From an uncultured Steroidobacter sp. (GTDB lineage: Bacteria > Pseudomonadota > Gammaproteobacteria > Steroidobacterales > Steroidobacteraceae): 14,769 nucleotides of DNA. The position numbers were made by a program, and so were the translations under genes. The stretch spans positions 1 through 14,769 of the forward strand of contig CAMLEO010000174.1 in assembly GCA_946478975.1 (NCBI GenBank). Direction: 5' to 3'. Shown piece after piece: positions 14,267-14,769 of the stretch; position 1 is the stretch's first letter; the number at the start of each line of letters is the position of its first letter. The notes beneath the pieces are model-generated. The model saw only the letters and a program-made list of their open reading frames with translations. It did no database searches and had not been told where the DNA came from.

Positions 14267-14769
14267 AATACCTGCTCGCAGGCCTGACGGTGCTCATGCT
14301 CGCTGCATGCTCACCGACGGCCCCTCGCAATACCGGTGTTTATCTGCTGCTCGACACGTCGGGCACCTACAGCCAGGAACTGCAGAAAGCTCAAAGCATC
14401 ATTTTGTTTGCGCTGTCTCGCCTGCAGCCCACCGATACGTTCGCGGTGGCACGCATCGACACCGCCAGCTTCAGTGAAAAAGACATCATCGCCAAAGCCA
14501 CCTTCGACGACCGGCCGAGCGCGGCCAACAACCAGAAGCGTGCATTCGCGGCGCAGATCAAGAGCTTCGTCGAGCTCTCCAAGCCGGCGGCTCACACCGA
14601 CATCACCGGCGGCGTCCTGCAGGCGATCGAGTTCCTCAACGAAAAGAATCCCGGCCGCAAGACCATCCTGATCTTCTCCGACCTGCAGGAAGACCTGGAG
14701 AAAGGCTACGTCCGCGACATCCCTTTGGACCTCAAAGGCTTCGAAGTCGTCGCGCTCAATGTGAGCAAG
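14263..14769 (+). CDS. VWA-domain lipoprotein, 3' end missing
   Basis: 169 codons are visible and the frame is open to the window edge. The protein begins with a lipoprotein signal: MKYLLAGLTVLMLAAC, with the lipobox L-A-A-C and lipidated Cys16. The residue after Cys is Ser, so outer-membrane sorting by Lol is expected in a Gram-negative cell. A von Willebrand factor A domain follows directly. Its metal site (MIDAS) is visible as D31-T-S33-G-T35, then Thr112 in HTDITGGV, then Asp140 in IFSDLQED; the third position of D-x-S-x-S is Thr. VWA domains bind partner proteins through a divalent metal. GGAGG at 14251-14255 lies seven bases before the ATG, inside the preceding gene, and the ATG overlaps that gene's stop codon. 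Confidence 0.9.
   Translation, partial: MKYLLAGLTVLMLAACSPTAPRNTGVYLLLDTSGTYSQELQKAQSIILFALSRLQPTDTFAVARIDTASFSEKDIIAKATFDDRPSAANNQKRAFAAQIKSFVELSKPAAHTDITGGVLQAIEFLNEKNPGRKTILIFSDLQEDLEKGYVRDIPLDLKGFEVVALNVSK

Noticed and set aside
1..14769. Mobile element, CRISPR array, tRNA or rRNA
   Set aside because: No transposase or integrase, no regularly spaced repeats and no tRNA-like cloverleaf were seen by eye on either strand.

Overview
The window looks like chromosomal DNA from a GC-rich Gram-negative proteobacterium, most likely an environmental gammaproteobacterium of the Xanthomonadales/Nevskiales/Steroidobacter type. The support is indirect: Ohr, LysR and AraC families typical of proteobacteria, a PEP-CTERM protein (exosortase substrate), DUF3025 and DUF2934 proteins, and strong GC bias giving long shadow ORFs on the opposite strands. 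No rRNA, tRNA, CRISPR array, insertion sequence or phage gene was seen. There are 15 protein genes; the first lacks its 5' end and the last its 3' end, both because of the window edges.

Left part (1-5.8 kb), redox and drug stress plus regulators: a Bcr/CflA-type efflux pump (+) overlaps the tail of a convergent AraC/cupin regulator (-). That regulator is divergent from an Ohr peroxidase (+). Ohr converges on an HD-domain protein (-) across a perfect 12-bp hairpin. Upstream of the HD gene on the same strand is a flavodoxin-fold quinone reductase (-), divergent from a LysR regulator (+). A second LysR follows after 10 bp, then a short-chain dehydrogenase (SDR, +). The spacer before the SDR holds several consecutive hairpins, one of which covers its ribosome binding site.

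Middle part (6.6-11.8 kb), mostly envelope and secreted proteins: an unrecognised membrane-anchored protein (+), a PEP-CTERM protein (-) with a near-consensus sigma-54 promoter, a small DUF2934 protein (-), a five-helix LTA-synthase-like sulfatase-fold transferase (+), and a secreted S1 serine protease (-).

Right part (11.9-14.8 kb): a DUF3025 protein (-), divergent from a translationally coupled pair (+) made of a large six-helix membrane protein with a long helical domain and a von Willebrand factor A (VWA) lipoprotein. The pair probably continues beyond the window and is the best candidate here for a poorly described system.

All functional statements come from reading motifs by eye; no database search was run.
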